Below, piece after piece: positions 17,524-27,028 of a stretch of 64,000 nt of DNA. Position numbers and translations under genes: made by a program. The DNA comes from Leptospira semungkisensis (GTDB lineage: Bacteria; Spirochaetota; Leptospiria; Leptospirales; Leptospiraceae). The notes beneath the pieces are model-generated. The model was not told where the DNA came from, searched no databases, and saw only the letters and a list, made by a program, of their open reading frames with translations. Numbering within the stretch: the first letter of the stretch is position 1; each line of letters opens with the position of its first letter. The stretch is taken from assembly GCF_004770055.1 (NCBI RefSeq), contig NZ_RQEP01000019.1, positions 248,001 to 312,000 on the forward strand, given 5' to 3'.

Positions 17524-18453
17524 TTATTTAGGAGCTGCTTGGTCTTTCAAAGACTTGCGCTGGTTCTCCAATTCTTTCTTCGCGTCGTCCATAGAAGATT
17601 TTACTTTGTCCTTCTCTTCTTGAGCGGACTTTTTAATAGCTTCTTTCTCTTCTTTTCCGGCGTTCTTAGTGTCTTCTAAGAGTTTGCGATTTTCTTCTTT
17701 AGCACCTTCGATGAGATCTTTATTCCTTTGCTTTTGGTCTTCTAAACCTTGGAGAATTCTTGCTTTATTCTCTTGGAAGTCCTTTAAGATCTCTTGGATC
17801 CTTGCTCTTTGCTCTTCAGTGATAGACTGAACGGTAGCTGCGTCGCTTTTCAACTCGTTCAATTCATCATCAGTTAAAGGAGCTTCTTTCAGGTCATTCC
17901 CGTCAGCACTTACTCCTTCGCCAGAATCTGCTACTGCCACCTTGCTAGGATCATCCGCATCAGTGACCTCAACTGCACCGTTGGAAACACGAGTGCTAGT
18001 GCCCTTTCCGGTCTCCTCTACGATGAATTCGGTTCCTCGAACGGAAGCCACGGAAGTAGGAGTAGAAACGGTGAACTTACTTGTTTTGCTAAGTTTGGTA
18101 TCCACTTTGGAGAATACTTTTCCTTTGATTAGACCGAAATCCGTAAAGACTTCTCCATTCGCAGAGTCTACGAATATCTTTTTAAGTACTAAGCTAGTAT
18201 TCTCTTTAATACGAACGAGGACTCCCTCGGCTAATTGAAGATCCGCATAGGAATCTTTTCCGGTCTCAATCTTGTCTTCCGGAAGTAAGAAAGTATCTAC
18301 GGAAACTGGTTTTTCTTTTCCAGTCTTATCGAAAATTTTTACGGTCCCTTTAGAGAAGGTGATCACACCTCCTTGGAGGTCCTCTTTTGCTTTTTTACAA
18401 TCTGAAAAAACAATCGCGAGGGCCAGGAAACAGGCAATAGCTATCCGTTTCAT
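17524..18453 (-). CDS. FecR-domain lipoprotein with long charged coiled coil
   Basis: About 309 residues from ATG 18453. The frame runs to 18522, but the extra 23 residues precede a good signal sequence 'MKRIAIACFLALAIVFSDC', whose cysteine fits a loose spirochaetal lipobox. A FecR-like beta domain follows (about 30-170), with 'SYADLQLAEGVLVRIKENTSLVLKK' and 'TPTSVASVRGTEF', then a highly charged Glu/Lys/Gln coiled coil (about 200-305). Similar FecR lipoproteins, such as the LipL45 group, are known from Leptospira. No FecI-type sigma or TonB receptor is adjacent, so a surface or periplasmic structural role is as likely as signalling. Confidence 0.8.
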   Translation of the reverse strand: MKRIAIACFLALAIVFSDCKKAKEDLQGGVITFSKGTVKIFDKTGKEKPVSVDTFLLPEDKIETGKDSYADLQLAEGVLVRIKENTSLVLKKIFVDSANGEVFTDFGLIKGKVFSKVDTKLSKTSKFTVSTPTSVASVRGTEFIVEETGKGTSTRVSNGAVEVTDADDPSKVAVADSGEGVSADGNDLKEAPLTDDELNELKSDAATVQSITEEQRARIQEILKDFQENKARILQGLEDQKQRNKDLIEGAKEENRKLLEDTKNAGKEEKEAIKKSAQEEKDKVKSSMDDAKKELENQRKSLKDQAAPK

Positions 18454-18701
18454 GTAGTTCCAATTCTCCCTTGATGAAATGGTTTGGGGAAGGATATCGA
18501 TGAAATAAATTTCCGTCCACATTTTTACTTAGGGGTTTTTTGAATTATTCGGATCCTTTGCAGCGGAAACAAAAAGAAGATACTTCTTGCCTGAGACCCA
18601 CTTTCAGCTGTAGAATTTGCTCTGAAAAGGTATTGCGCTCCTACCCATGGCTGGAAATTGTAGCCCTAGACCGCTATCGACAAGTTCCGAGGAGAAACAG
18701 A

Positions 18702-18920
18702 ATGAGCAAAATAGCCTACGTAGATAAAGACAACTGTACTTCTTGCAACCAGTGCGCAGATAACCTGCCTAAATACTTTCAAATGGACGATAACGATACT
18801 TCCGAAACTCATATCGGTGGAGAGAATGTAAACCAAGCTCCCATCCCTGAAGAGGATTGGAAAACCGTTCAGAAAGAAATGGACGAATGTCCAGGCGAAT
18901 GCATCCACTGGAAAAAGTAA
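18702..18920 (+). CDS. small [4Fe-4S] ferredoxin
   Basis: 72 residues from ATG 18702, preceded by AGGAG (18689-18693 region); the longer in-frame extension upstream is rich in unlikely coding sequence. Cluster ligands are Cys12, Cys15, Cys18 (CTSCNQC) and Cys63 in CPGEC, giving one [4Fe-4S] centre as in single-cluster ferredoxins. Strongly acidic, as expected for an electron carrier. No partner oxidoreductase is adjacent. Confidence 0.88.
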   Translation: MSKIAYVDKDNCTSCNQCADNLPKYFQMDDNDTSETHIGGENVNQAPIPEEDWKTVQKEMDECPGECIHWKK

Positions 18921-18951
18921 CCAGTACTATATAAGACAAGATCTTATGTGC

Positions 18952-18978
18952 AAAGCGGGAATCCTTCCCGCTTTTTTT
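18952..18978 (+). terminator. rho-independent terminator after the ferredoxin gene
   Basis: Stem AAGCGGGA with TCCCGCTT around a short loop, followed by a run of T on the plus strand. It is placed between the ferredoxin and the converging fliM. Confidence 0.85.
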
Positions 18979-18994
18979 ATGCCTTATGAGAAGA

Positions 18995-20020
18995 TCAGTA
19001 TTCTTGTTCTGATCTTGTGGATCCGAGTAGTTCGTCCGGAATATCTTCCACTCGATCACCGATCTGGATAGCGAGTCTGTTCCCTACTCTACCAGGAAGA
19101 CATTTGAACTTCTTACGTTCTCCCACTTTCACGAGCATATCGGATCTAGTGGTCGTGTTTTCTAACTTCACTACGTCTCCGACTGTCAGGTTCATAAAGT
19201 CCATGATGGAAATATCCACAGAACCAACTTCTGCGATAACAGGGATCTGCACTTGATCCAATCGTTCTTGGATGATGGCACGGTTCTCGTCCAATTCACC
19301 TTTACGAATGGAGGAATACCAGTACTGAGCGGATAACTTGTTAATGATCGGCTCGATGGTAATATAAGGAATACAAAGGTTGGTTAATCCTTCTACCTCT
19401 CCGATCTTGGTTTCCAAGTTGATCAAAACCACCATGTCATTCGGAGGAACTACCTGAGCGAACTGAGGGTTCGTTTCAATGTTTCCTAAACGAGGACGCA
19501 AATCGATCACTGTGGACCAAGCTTCCCTCATGTTTCCAAGAATACGAACTATGATCCCCTCCATTACGCTCATCTCTATCTCGGAAAGCTCTCGGGAAAT
19601 CTTGGCAGTCTCTCCCTTTCCACCGAATAGACGATCAATGATCGTAAAGGAAATAGAAGGGTCTATCTCGAGGATTGCAGATCCCCTCAGTGGATCCATA
19701 TTGATCACAGCAAGTGTTGTAGGGTTAGGAATGGAGCGAATGAATTCTTCGTATGTTAACTGATCCACCGCAGCCACATGCACATGCACCAATGCTCGCA
19801 ACTGAGCGGAAAGTCCAGTGGTTGCTAAACACGCGAATGTCTCGTGCATCATTTGAAGAGTACGGATCTGGTCTTTTGAGAATTTATCCGGACGCTTGAA
19901 GTCGTAGATCTTGACCTTTTTCTGTTCTCCAACGGAAGAATATTCGTCTTCCGCCACTTCTCCGCTGGAGATCGCGTTTAAGAGTGCGTCGATTTCGTCT
20001 TGCGATAATATCTCGGTCAT
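18995..20020 (-). CDS. fliM: flagellar motor switch protein FliM
   Basis: 341 residues from ATG 20020. The CheY-docking peptide 'ILSQDEIDALL' is at the extreme N-terminus; the middle domain has 'LRALVHVHVAAVDQLTYEEFIRS' and 'EIDPSISFTIIDRLFGG'; the C-terminal SpoA domain (about 250-325) has 'VGSVDISIMDFMNLTVGDVVKL'. FliM bridges FliG and FliN in the C-ring of the periplasmic flagellar motor. The ORF can be extended by 12 residues, but ATG 20020 overlaps the upstream stop as ATGA, the expected coupled start. Confidence 0.96.
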   Translation of the reverse strand: MTEILSQDEIDALLNAISSGEVAEDEYSSVGEQKKVKIYDFKRPDKFSKDQIRTLQMMHETFACLATTGLSAQLRALVHVHVAAVDQLTYEEFIRSIPNPTTLAVINMDPLRGSAILEIDPSISFTIIDRLFGGKGETAKISRELSEIEMSVMEGIIVRILGNMREAWSTVIDLRPRLGNIETNPQFAQVVPPNDMVVLINLETKIGEVEGLTNLCIPYITIEPIINKLSAQYWYSSIRKGELDENRAIIQERLDQVQIPVIAEVGSVDISIMDFMNLTVGDVVKLENTTTRSDMLVKVGERKKFKCLPGRVGNRLAIQIGDRVEDIPDELLGSTRSEQEY

Positions 20021-21033
20021 TTTCTTACCTTTGCTAGCAGATTCGCCACTTTCCAAAACTGTCCGGAATCTTCCGGAACCCTTCTCAGAGTAAATTCGTA
20101 CTCGTAGCGAACAGGGATCTTATTCACCCTTCTCTCTACTGCCACACGGACCTTGGAGAGATTGGAACTTACCTTTTCCACTCCCAGGATCTTGTAATAT
20201 TGTAGCACGCCGGATCTATTCTCCGAGAGATAATTTCTAAATTCTTCTAGAACGAAATCCTTTTCTGCCTCTTCTGCTTGTTGCCAATCCTTGGCATATC
20301 TATCATACGCGAGTATATATTCCGGGAAATGGATCCATTTGAAATGAAGCTTCCAATTTTGCTTCTTCTCTGCACCCATGAAAAGATGGATCACCTCTTC
20401 CGGTTCTAGGCCATCCGTTTGAGGATCTTGGTAAGGAACTCCAGGAAGGATCCAATCCTTCTTTCTTTCCTCTACGCTAAAATATGGATGGCTCTCGGAA
20501 CGAATGAAATGATCTCCATATTCGGAGATATTTGGATAAAAATACGCAGTTACAAAATACTTCTTTCCGGCTTCCAATTCATAGATCCGATCCAATCGAA
20601 TCTCCTTGGAGAAGGTTTCGTCCTTATGAAGAATGATCTCTTTGACCTCGTCCCCTACTAAGTTCTCTACCTTATTTCTTCTTCTTAAAACCGGATCCTG
20701 CTTTGGCTCTTCTTCCAGTTTTGTGACAGTTCTTCCGTCTTCGTCACGGACGAGTACTTGGAAGGAACGTAGATCCTTTCCATACGGAAAGATCCGTAAG
20801 ACTTCATTGCCTGTGTTCTTCACGGAGAGAACGGCAGAGACCGGTTCCTTTTCCCTGAACTGCATTTTTGGGATCTTGATATCTACGATCCCTTGGGCCT
20901 GGATATAGTTTTCGGAAACTTCTCCTCTTGCATTCCGATTCGGATACGCATTCAGACTGGCGCCTGTCAAAATTAAAGTAATACTGATTAGAAGAATTCG
21001 ATCCATTCCAAGTGCCGATCGATCCGGAATCAT
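20017..21033 (-). CDS. exported protein of unknown function upstream of fliM
   Basis: 338 residues (or 329 from ATG 21006). Signal-like N-terminus 'MDRILLISITLILTGASLNAYPN' with no lipobox cysteine. The 30-170 region is beta-rich and reads like an immunoglobulin-like fold ('EPVSAVLSVKNTGNEVLRIF', 'AGKKYFVTAYFYPN'); the C-terminal part (about 200-335) is alpha/beta with 'RVAVERRVNKIPVRYEYEFTLRR', resembling an NTF2-like half. I do not recognise a family. Translational coupling to fliM (ATGA) suggests a motility or envelope function, but this is inference. Confidence 0.75.
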   Translation of the reverse strand: MIPDRSALGMDRILLISITLILTGASLNAYPNRNARGEVSENYIQAQGIVDIKIPKMQFREKEPVSAVLSVKNTGNEVLRIFPYGKDLRSFQVLVRDEDGRTVTKLEEEPKQDPVLRRRNKVENLVGDEVKEIILHKDETFSKEIRLDRIYELEAGKKYFVTAYFYPNISEYGDHFIRSESHPYFSVEERKKDWILPGVPYQDPQTDGLEPEEVIHLFMGAEKKQNWKLHFKWIHFPEYILAYDRYAKDWQQAEEAEKDFVLEEFRNYLSENRSGVLQYYKILGVEKVSSNLSKVRVAVERRVNKIPVRYEYEFTLRRVPEDSGQFWKVANLLAKVRK

Positions 21034-21136
21034 TCGTCCCGGAAACGATAAAAGTTTTCCTACTCTCCTTTACCCTTCGGCAGGAATTCTTGAAATCCAT
21101 CCAAAAATCCCCATTTTTCAGGTCAAAATCGTAGGT

Positions 21137-21745
21137 TTAGGCTCCGGCATCCTCTATGATATAGTCGGCGATCCGGATGAGTCTTCCGAGTACCGGCTTT
21201 AGTTTGATGTACTCTTGTAAGTTTTCTTCGTATTTCTCCAGGATGGGAGAAACAAGTCCTACTGCTTTCGGAGAAAGATTCAAACTACCAATATTGGATT
21301 CGGAGAGTTTATCCGTAGATTCCAGACCTTCTAGGAATTTAGAGATTTCCTTGAACATGGACTCGTCTGCCCTATCGTTCTTTTCGAAATTGGATTCTAT
21401 TTTTAGAATATAGTCAGTAAGAGTCTGTTTGAGTCGGACTTCTTCTTCATTTGCCCTTCTCTTTGAGGTGATCGTGTTTACCTTACTATAGCGAGCCATC
21501 GCCTCCTCGTAGGTTTGGCCTAGGGATTGGCGATTTTCCTGAACTACTCGGATCAAAAGTATGATCGATCTGAAATCCCAGGCGGTATCCTTCTTGGATC
21601 GAATCTCCCTTAAAAGTGTAGCGCCTTCGGTATCTCCTATATTCAGTTTGGATAATATTTCTAGAATTCTACCCGTGGAAGCAGCAGCATGGATCTCTCG
21701 GGCTACCGAAAGAAATATAGGATTCTGTTCCAGGGCAGATCTCAT
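21137..21745 (-). CDS. helical protein of unknown function
   Basis: 202 residues, predicted almost wholly alpha-helical and without signal peptide or TM helix. Short motifs include 'EGATLLREIRSKK' and 'SPILEKYEENLQEYIKLKPVLGRLIRIADYI'. No family recognised. Its ATG overlaps the TAA of the cyclophilin gene (TAATG), so it belongs to the same transcript, about 100 bases before the exported gene and fliM. Confidence 0.7.
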   Translation of the reverse strand: MRSALEQNPIFLSVAREIHAAASTGRILEILSKLNIGDTEGATLLREIRSKKDTAWDFRSIILLIRVVQENRQSLGQTYEEAMARYSKVNTITSKRRANEEEVRLKQTLTDYILKIESNFEKNDRADESMFKEISKFLEGLESTDKLSESNIGSLNLSPKAVGLVSPILEKYEENLQEYIKLKPVLGRLIRIADYIIEDAGA

Positions 21746-22644
21746 TATTTTTGTTCTCTATGGTCGAAGATTAAAACCCTGCGGATCGTAGTCTTGCCAT
21801 TTCCGGAGGCAATGATCTTATCGATCACATCCGAACCGCTTATGATCTGTCCAAAAACAGTATGCAGTCCATCCAAATGCGGGGTATCTACTTGGTTCAC
21901 AAAGAACTGAGAGCCGTTTGTATTCGGTCCGGCATTCGCCATTGCCAAGGCTCCTTTGATCGCCTTGTGGCTATTGACCACTTCATTATAACGATATCCT
22001 AATCGATAGAGAACTTCCATAACGGAGAGTCCTTTTGCTTTTTCAAAATTGCTCTCTAACTCTTCTTTTCTGTCTTCAAATTCTTTTTGGCTACGAATCC
22101 CCAATTCTTGGGTTACATATCTTTGCAGATAGCTCATATAATAAGGAACTTGTCCGATCTTTTGTTTATCTAACCCTAAGCTTCTGGCGTTGATCTCATC
22201 CGCAAATTTGTATCCAGGAGTTCCGGATCCGTCTCCGTAAGGACATCCACCTTGGATCATGAAATTCTCAATCACTCTATGAAAGGTCAATCCATCGTAG
22301 AAAGGACGTTTTTGAGGCTGCCCATTCCTTAAGGTGAATTCCTTCTCTCCTTGAGCCAGGTCTATGAAATTCTGAACGGTATAAGGAGCATCCTTATCGA
22401 ATAGTTCAAATACCATATCTCCTTGAGAAGTTTGAAGAACCGCATAAATTGCTTTCTTTTCTGGAAGAGCATATTTTGCTATTTCAGTCTTCTTCACGGT
22501 CACGTTTAAAGGCTTATATGTTTCAGGAGTATATCTCAACTCGGAGTACGGATTCGCTTTGCATGCAAAGGAGAATAATAAGGGCAAGAGTCCCAAGATG
22601 AGTTGTTTGTAGGAACTCCTACGAATCGAAGATATTTGCTTCAT
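21745..22644 (-). CDS. cyclophilin-type peptidyl-prolyl isomerase, lipoprotein
   Basis: 299 residues. The N-terminal signal ends in a spirochaetal lipobox 'LLFSFAC' (Cys28), so it is probably a periplasm-facing lipoprotein. Cyclophilin core: 'DMVFELFDKDAPYTVQNFIDLA' (about 75-96), catalytic 'FHRVIENFMIQGGCPYGDGSGTPGY' and 'NTNGSQFFV' plus 'LDGLHTVFGQIISG'. An insert of about 65 residues, helical and Lys/Glu-rich ('RSQKEFEDRKEELESNFEKAKG'), sits between the catalytic block and the NGSQFF block. Likely an envelope protein-folding factor. Confidence 0.9.
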   Translation of the reverse strand: MKQISSIRRSSYKQLILGLLPLLFSFACKANPYSELRYTPETYKPLNVTVKKTEIAKYALPEKKAIYAVLQTSQGDMVFELFDKDAPYTVQNFIDLAQGEKEFTLRNGQPQKRPFYDGLTFHRVIENFMIQGGCPYGDGSGTPGYKFADEINARSLGLDKQKIGQVPYYMSYLQRYVTQELGIRSQKEFEDRKEELESNFEKAKGLSVMEVLYRLGYRYNEVVNSHKAIKGALAMANAGPNTNGSQFFVNQVDTPHLDGLHTVFGQIISGSDVIDKIIASGNGKTTIRRVLIFDHREQK

Positions 22645-22681
22645 GCTATATTCCTTTTAGATGATCCAACCATGGATTTGT

Positions 22682-24097
22682 TCAATGTTTAGAAGATGAT
22701 TCCAGACTTTTTTTTGCTAGTTCCAATTGCTCTAGTTGTCTGGATCTAGCAGTTCCACCGTAACTCGCTTTTTTGTCAGCGGATAATTCCAAACTGACCG
22801 CTTTTTGGTATTCCTCTCCTGAGAAATGAGAAGAGATCTTTATCCGAACTTCTTCAGGAACAGTAAAAAGATTTTCCTTTCTCTCCACACATTCCGAAAC
22901 AAGTCTTCCAACTAATTCGTGAGCGGTCCTAAATGCGATTTTCTTTTCTCCCACAAGAAAATCTGCAAGATCTGTTGCAGTCGCAAATCCTTCTTTCAAA
23001 GAACGTTCTCCCCTTTCTGGACGGAATTGCATCTCGGAAACCATCGCCTCCAATCCTTCTAAACTGATAAGTACCGTCTCGACAGCATCGAATACGGCCA
23101 GCTTGTCTTCTTGCAGATCTCTATTATAAGTAAGAGGAAGCCCCTTTAGTAGTCCGATTAGATGATTCAGATTTCCTGTGACTCTTGCCGATTTTCCTCG
23201 GATCAATTCCGCAATATCAGGATTCTTCTTTTGGGGCATGATAGAAGAACCAGTTGTCAAAGAATCTGGCAGTCGAATTAATCCGAATTCCTGAGAAGAA
23301 TAGAGGATAATATCTTCGCAAAACCTAGACGCGTGCAGCATAGTTTGAGTAGCTGCGAATAAGAACTGTAAGAGATGATCTCTGCTCGCAACCGCGTCCA
23401 TGCTATTCGGAGAGATCCCATTCGTTCTCAATTCGGACGCGAGAAAATCCCGATCGTTTTGGTAATTCACTCCAGCCATGGCGCCGGAACCTAGCACGAG
23501 TAAATTCGCACTCTCTTGCGCAAACCGAAAGAATTCTGCATCCCGAGTGAACATCCAGAAATAAGCGAGTAGAAAATGAGAGGCACGGACAGGTTGAGCC
23601 ACCTGCAAGTGAGTGTAGCCTGGAATGATCGTATCTACATTCTCGCCGGCTCTTGTATATAATGCTTTTCTTAAGGACTCCAAACGATCCAAGATCTCTT
23701 CGATCCTGTTCCTAACATAGAGGCGTGTATCCTGGGCCACCTGATCATTTCTAGATCTTGCGGTATGAAGTTTCTTTCCGACTTCTCCTTTGAGTTCTGT
23801 GAGTCTGGATTCGATATGCATGTGAATATCTTCTAGCTCGGAACTAAATTTGAAGTTTCCGGATTCTATCTCGGACTCTACTTGGGAGAGACCTTCTAGG
23901 ATCTGCTTTAACTCTTCTGCATTTAGGATGCCGATCTTATGCAGCATCTTAGCGTGAGCCCTGCTACCTTCTAGATCTTCCTTGTATAATTTTTGGTCAA
24001 AGGAAACGGATTCCCCTATCCTTTCCATAATGGGAGACGCGGATTGTTTGAATCTACCTCCCCAAAGTTTGCCTGTGCCTTCTTCTTTTTTTTGCAT
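22682..24097 (-). CDS. argH: argininosuccinate lyase
   Basis: 471 residues, normal length. Fumarase-superfamily signature 'GSSIMPQKKNPD' (about 278-289) with the catalytic serine loop, plus 'HTARSRNDQVAQD' and 'GYTHLQVAQPV'. It cleaves argininosuccinate to arginine and fumarate in the last step of arginine synthesis. It starts just after the small haem-binding protein gene on the same strand. Confidence 0.97.
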   Translation of the reverse strand: MQKKEEGTGKLWGGRFKQSASPIMERIGESVSFDQKLYKEDLEGSRAHAKMLHKIGILNAEELKQILEGLSQVESEIESGNFKFSSELEDIHMHIESRLTELKGEVGKKLHTARSRNDQVAQDTRLYVRNRIEEILDRLESLRKALYTRAGENVDTIIPGYTHLQVAQPVRASHFLLAYFWMFTRDAEFFRFAQESANLLVLGSGAMAGVNYQNDRDFLASELRTNGISPNSMDAVASRDHLLQFLFAATQTMLHASRFCEDIILYSSQEFGLIRLPDSLTTGSSIMPQKKNPDIAELIRGKSARVTGNLNHLIGLLKGLPLTYNRDLQEDKLAVFDAVETVLISLEGLEAMVSEMQFRPERGERSLKEGFATATDLADFLVGEKKIAFRTAHELVGRLVSECVERKENLFTVPEEVRIKISSHFSGEEYQKAVSLELSADKKASYGGTARSRQLEQLELAKKSLESSSKH

Positions 24098-24132
24098 CGA
24101 GTTTACTTTCTAAGATTGCTTTTGCGGATGAT

Positions 24133-24570
24133 TTATTCTTTTTCGGCGAAGGTTTGTAGCCAATCTCTTAGGATCTCTATTTCTTCCTTGTCCAGTTTTG
24201 CGTCCGAATGAAGTAGAATATAATCTTTAGGAGGCATTTCGCCTTCTTCAATCTCTTCTAAGATTTCTTCTGCCTTGTCCGCTTTCTTGGCAGCAGTAAG
24301 TGCTTCCCATTCGGAGAAATTCAGCTCTTCTCTTCCTTCTTCTATATGGTGAGCTATGTATAGGGAGACTGGGAAAACCTTTGAATACCAAGGCCATTGG
24401 ACCAGATCCGAATGGCAGTCGTAACAGGATCTTCTCAAAATCTTTTTGACTCGTTCTTCCGTTTTGATTTCATTAGCATTCATTCCTAACGGAGGAAGTA
24501 CGGGGATAAACTGAAGAGCAAGGAATATGACTCCGAGCCCTATTCCAAGACGAATCCAAATTTTTTTCAT
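24133..24570 (-). CDS. haem-binding-domain membrane-anchored protein (cytochrome c-like)
   Basis: 145 residues with an N-terminal membrane anchor (about 5-24). A haem c attachment site CYDCH (about 49-53, CxxCH) is followed by 'WPWYSKVFPVSLYIAHHI' and 'GEMPPKDYILLH', where the methionine may be the distal ligand. This matches the small 'Haem_bd' family (PF14376 by memory). It probably carries electrons in the periplasm. No oxidase genes adjoin. Confidence 0.82.
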   Translation of the reverse strand: MKKIWIRLGIGLGVIFLALQFIPVLPPLGMNANEIKTEERVKKILRRSCYDCHSDLVQWPWYSKVFPVSLYIAHHIEEGREELNFSEWEALTAAKKADKAEEILEEIEEGEMPPKDYILLHSDAKLDKEEIEILRDWLQTFAEKE

Positions 24571-24640
24571 CGTTTCCCGCTAAGAATATGGACGGGAATG
24601 TTTTTGAAAATAGAATTTTCCCCTTTCATCAAACCTAAGC

Positions 24641-25114
24641 ATGGACTTTTTTCAAGACGGACATACCCTTTCTTATCTCTGGATCGCTTCGGGAATACTA
24701 CTCATGATCGCGGAGCTTTTCGTCCCTGGAACCTTTGTATTCTTTCTGGGACTTTCCGGAGTGATCGTAGGAACCCTTTCTTATTTCACAGAACTTGGAA
24801 TAGGAACCCAGGCTGCGATCTGGGCGGCTCTTTCTGGAATTTTAATACTCATTGGCGGCGCCTTTCTCAGAAAATTCTTTCCTTCGGCGAGCGAAAAGGC
24901 TACCCTCAGCCCCGACGAAGGCCCTGGCAGGATCGTATCCGTTTCCAAAGACATTCTCGTAGAAAGAAGAGGAGGAAGGATCCTATTCCAAGGCACGGAA
25001 TGGGATGCGATCAGCAAATCGAAACGGATCCCTGCAGGAAAGAGAGCAAGGATCGTAGAAAGAGAAAATCTCACTTTCATAGTAGAGCCATTGGACTTTC
25101 CCGAAATACAATAA
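24641..25114 (+). CDS. NfeD-family membrane protein
   Basis: 157 residues: two or three TM helices in the first 85 ('LWIASGILLMIAELFVPGTFVFFLG', 'AAIWAALSGILILIGGAFL') and a C-terminal OB-fold (about 95-155) with 'RIVSVSKDILVERRGGRILFQGTEWDAIS'. Short NfeD proteins partner with SPFH/stomatin proteins in membrane microdomains, which agrees with the two SPFH genes that follow. Confidence 0.9.
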   Translation: MDFFQDGHTLSYLWIASGILLMIAELFVPGTFVFFLGLSGVIVGTLSYFTELGIGTQAAIWAALSGILILIGGAFLRKFFPSASEKATLSPDEGPGRIVSVSKDILVERRGGRILFQGTEWDAISKSKRIPAGKRARIVERENLTFIVEPLDFPEIQ

Positions 25115-25143
25115 TATAAATAGGAGATTGGAAGGGTACAAAT

Positions 25144-26073
25144 ATGTTCCTAATTTTCACCTTGGCGTTTATCGCCTTGATCTATCTGGTGTTGAAGACA
25201 TTCATCATCGTTCCCCAAAATTACAGTTTTGTGGTGGAGCGTTTGGGAATCTTTAGAGGAGCCTTGGGCGCAGGCTTTCATTTTTTAATTCCGATCCTCG
25301 ACCAGGTTAAGTACAGACAAAACCTAAAAGAGGTCGCGATCGATATCCCTCCTCAGACCTGTATCACAAAAGACAACGTTTCTATCCTAGTGGATGGGAT
25401 CCTTTACATTCGTGTCATGGATGCATACAAAGCATCTTATGAGATCGAGAATTATCTGAGCGCCACCATTCAGCTCGCTCAAACAACTCTTCGTTCTGAG
25501 ATCGGAAAACTCGTACTGGACCATACATTCTCCGAGAGAGACGATATCAACGCAAATGTTGTAAGAGCACTCGATGAAGCGACAGACCCTTGGGGAATTA
25601 AGGTCACCCGCTATGAGATCCGGAATATTTCTCCTCCAAAGGAGATCCTACACGAGATGGAAGAGCAGGTAAAGGCAGAGAGAGTCAAGAGAGCCGAGAT
25701 CACTATTTCAGAGGGTGAGAAGGTTTCTAGGATCAATCGCTCTATGGGAGAAAGGCAAGAAGCAATCAACCTTTCCGAAGGAGAGAAGATTCGAAAAGTA
25801 AACGAGGCCGAAGGAAAAGCAAAAGAAATCGAATTCGTTGCTCAGGCAAAGGCAAAAGGGATCCAGATGATCTCAGAAGCCATCGGAAAAGACGGAGGAT
25901 CCGAAGCAGTAAATCTGCAGATCACTGAAGATTATCTTTCTGGTTTAGGAGAGATCCTACAAAAGGCAAAGACTACCGTTCTTCCTACAGAGATGGCGAA
26001 TATTGTGGGAGTATTCGAAGGACTCTCCAAGGTAACGAATAAAATTCCGGATCTAGGTTCGGGTAAGGAATAA
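25144..26073 (+). CDS. SPFH/stomatin-like protein (QmcA/paraslipin type)
   Basis: 309 residues: N-terminal TM hairpin (about 3-22), SPFH domain (about 23-180) with 'QNYSFVVERLGIFRG', 'LPQTCITKDNVSILVDGILYIRV' and 'WGIKVTRYEIRNISPP', then a long coiled coil and a C-terminal oligomerisation segment. Stomatins oligomerise in the inner membrane and organise proteases or transporters. It is 30 bases after nfeD. Confidence 0.92.
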   Translation: MFLIFTLAFIALIYLVLKTFIIVPQNYSFVVERLGIFRGALGAGFHFLIPILDQVKYRQNLKEVAIDIPPQTCITKDNVSILVDGILYIRVMDAYKASYEIENYLSATIQLAQTTLRSEIGKLVLDHTFSERDDINANVVRALDEATDPWGIKVTRYEIRNISPPKEILHEMEEQVKAERVKRAEITISEGEKVSRINRSMGERQEAINLSEGEKIRKVNEAEGKAKEIEFVAQAKAKGIQMISEAIGKDGGSEAVNLQITEDYLSGLGEILQKAKTTVLPTEMANIVGVFEGLSKVTNKIPDLGSGKE

Positions 26074-26078
26074 CAGAA

Positions 26079-27011
26079 ATGTCTACAGTAATCGATGTTT
26101 TTCTCACCATATTCTGGTTCGGGTTCTTTCTCTACTTCGCCTATAAGATCTATCGTTCCGTCCGGATCGTTTCCGCTCAGGAATGTATTATCGTAGAACG
26201 ACTCGGAAAATACAACAGAACCCTGCATGCAGGATTTCATATACTCATCCCTTTTATAGATTCGGATTCGTATTACCATACTCTAAAAGAGCAATCTATA
26301 GACGTTCCTCCTCAGACTTGTATCACCAAGGACAACGTGAAGGTGGAGATGGATGGGATCCTATATTTAAGAGTACTCGATCCTCAGAAGGCAAGCTACG
26401 GAATAGAGGACTATCATTTTGCAGTTACTCAGCTAGTGCAGACTACTATGAGGGCGATTATCGGAACCATGGATCTGGATACTACTTTTGAGACCCGAGA
26501 AGTCATTAATAGTAAGATCCTAGAGGTACTCGACCAAGCAGCAGAACCTTGGGGAGTCCGGGTGAATCGATACGAGATAGTAAATATCGCTCCTCCTAAA
26601 TCTGTGATAGAAGCTATGGAAAGAGAGAAGAAGGCTCAAATCGCTAAGAAGGCGCAGATCTCCCTTTCCGAAGGAGACAGAGATTCCAGAATCAATCGCT
26701 CTTTGGGGATCAAGGAAGAAGCCATCAATAAGTCCGAGGGAGAAAAGCAGAAACGGATCAATGAGGCAGAAGGTGTTGCTTCGGAAATAGAATCGATTGC
26801 AGTCGCTACCGCAAAAGGAATCGAGCTTCTGGCAGGCGCGATCCAAACCAAAGGCGGAAAAGAGGCAGTCAAACTAAGGATCGCTCAAAGATTCATTAAG
26901 GAAGTGGAGAAATTAGGACAGGAAGGAACAGAACTTGTGCTTCCACTCAATTTATCAAATTTCAAATCAGTAATGAAAGCGGTCTTAGGAAGCGAAGAGA
27001 AGAAGTCTTAG
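26079..27011 (+). CDS. second SPFH/stomatin-like protein, paralogue of the preceding gene
   Basis: 310 residues, 5 bases after its paralogue and sharing the same plan: TM anchor (about 7-28), SPFH domain with 'AQECIIVERLGKYNRTLHAGFH', 'PPQTCITKDNVKVEMDGILYLRVLDP' and 'WGVRVNRYEIVNIAPP', then a Glu/Lys coiled coil. The tandem pair probably forms mixed oligomers with the NfeD partner. Confidence 0.92.
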   Translation: MSTVIDVFLTIFWFGFFLYFAYKIYRSVRIVSAQECIIVERLGKYNRTLHAGFHILIPFIDSDSYYHTLKEQSIDVPPQTCITKDNVKVEMDGILYLRVLDPQKASYGIEDYHFAVTQLVQTTMRAIIGTMDLDTTFETREVINSKILEVLDQAAEPWGVRVNRYEIVNIAPPKSVIEAMEREKKAQIAKKAQISLSEGDRDSRINRSLGIKEEAINKSEGEKQKRINEAEGVASEIESIAVATAKGIELLAGAIQTKGGKEAVKLRIAQRFIKEVEKLGQEGTELVLPLNLSNFKSVMKAVLGSEEKKS

Positions 27012-27028
27012 ATCCAGAAAATTCGAAG

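Noticed and set aside
18540..18701. Longer N-terminus for the ferredoxin
   Set aside because: ATG 18702 has a clear AGGAG and gives a normal ferredoxin length; the extension has no family support.
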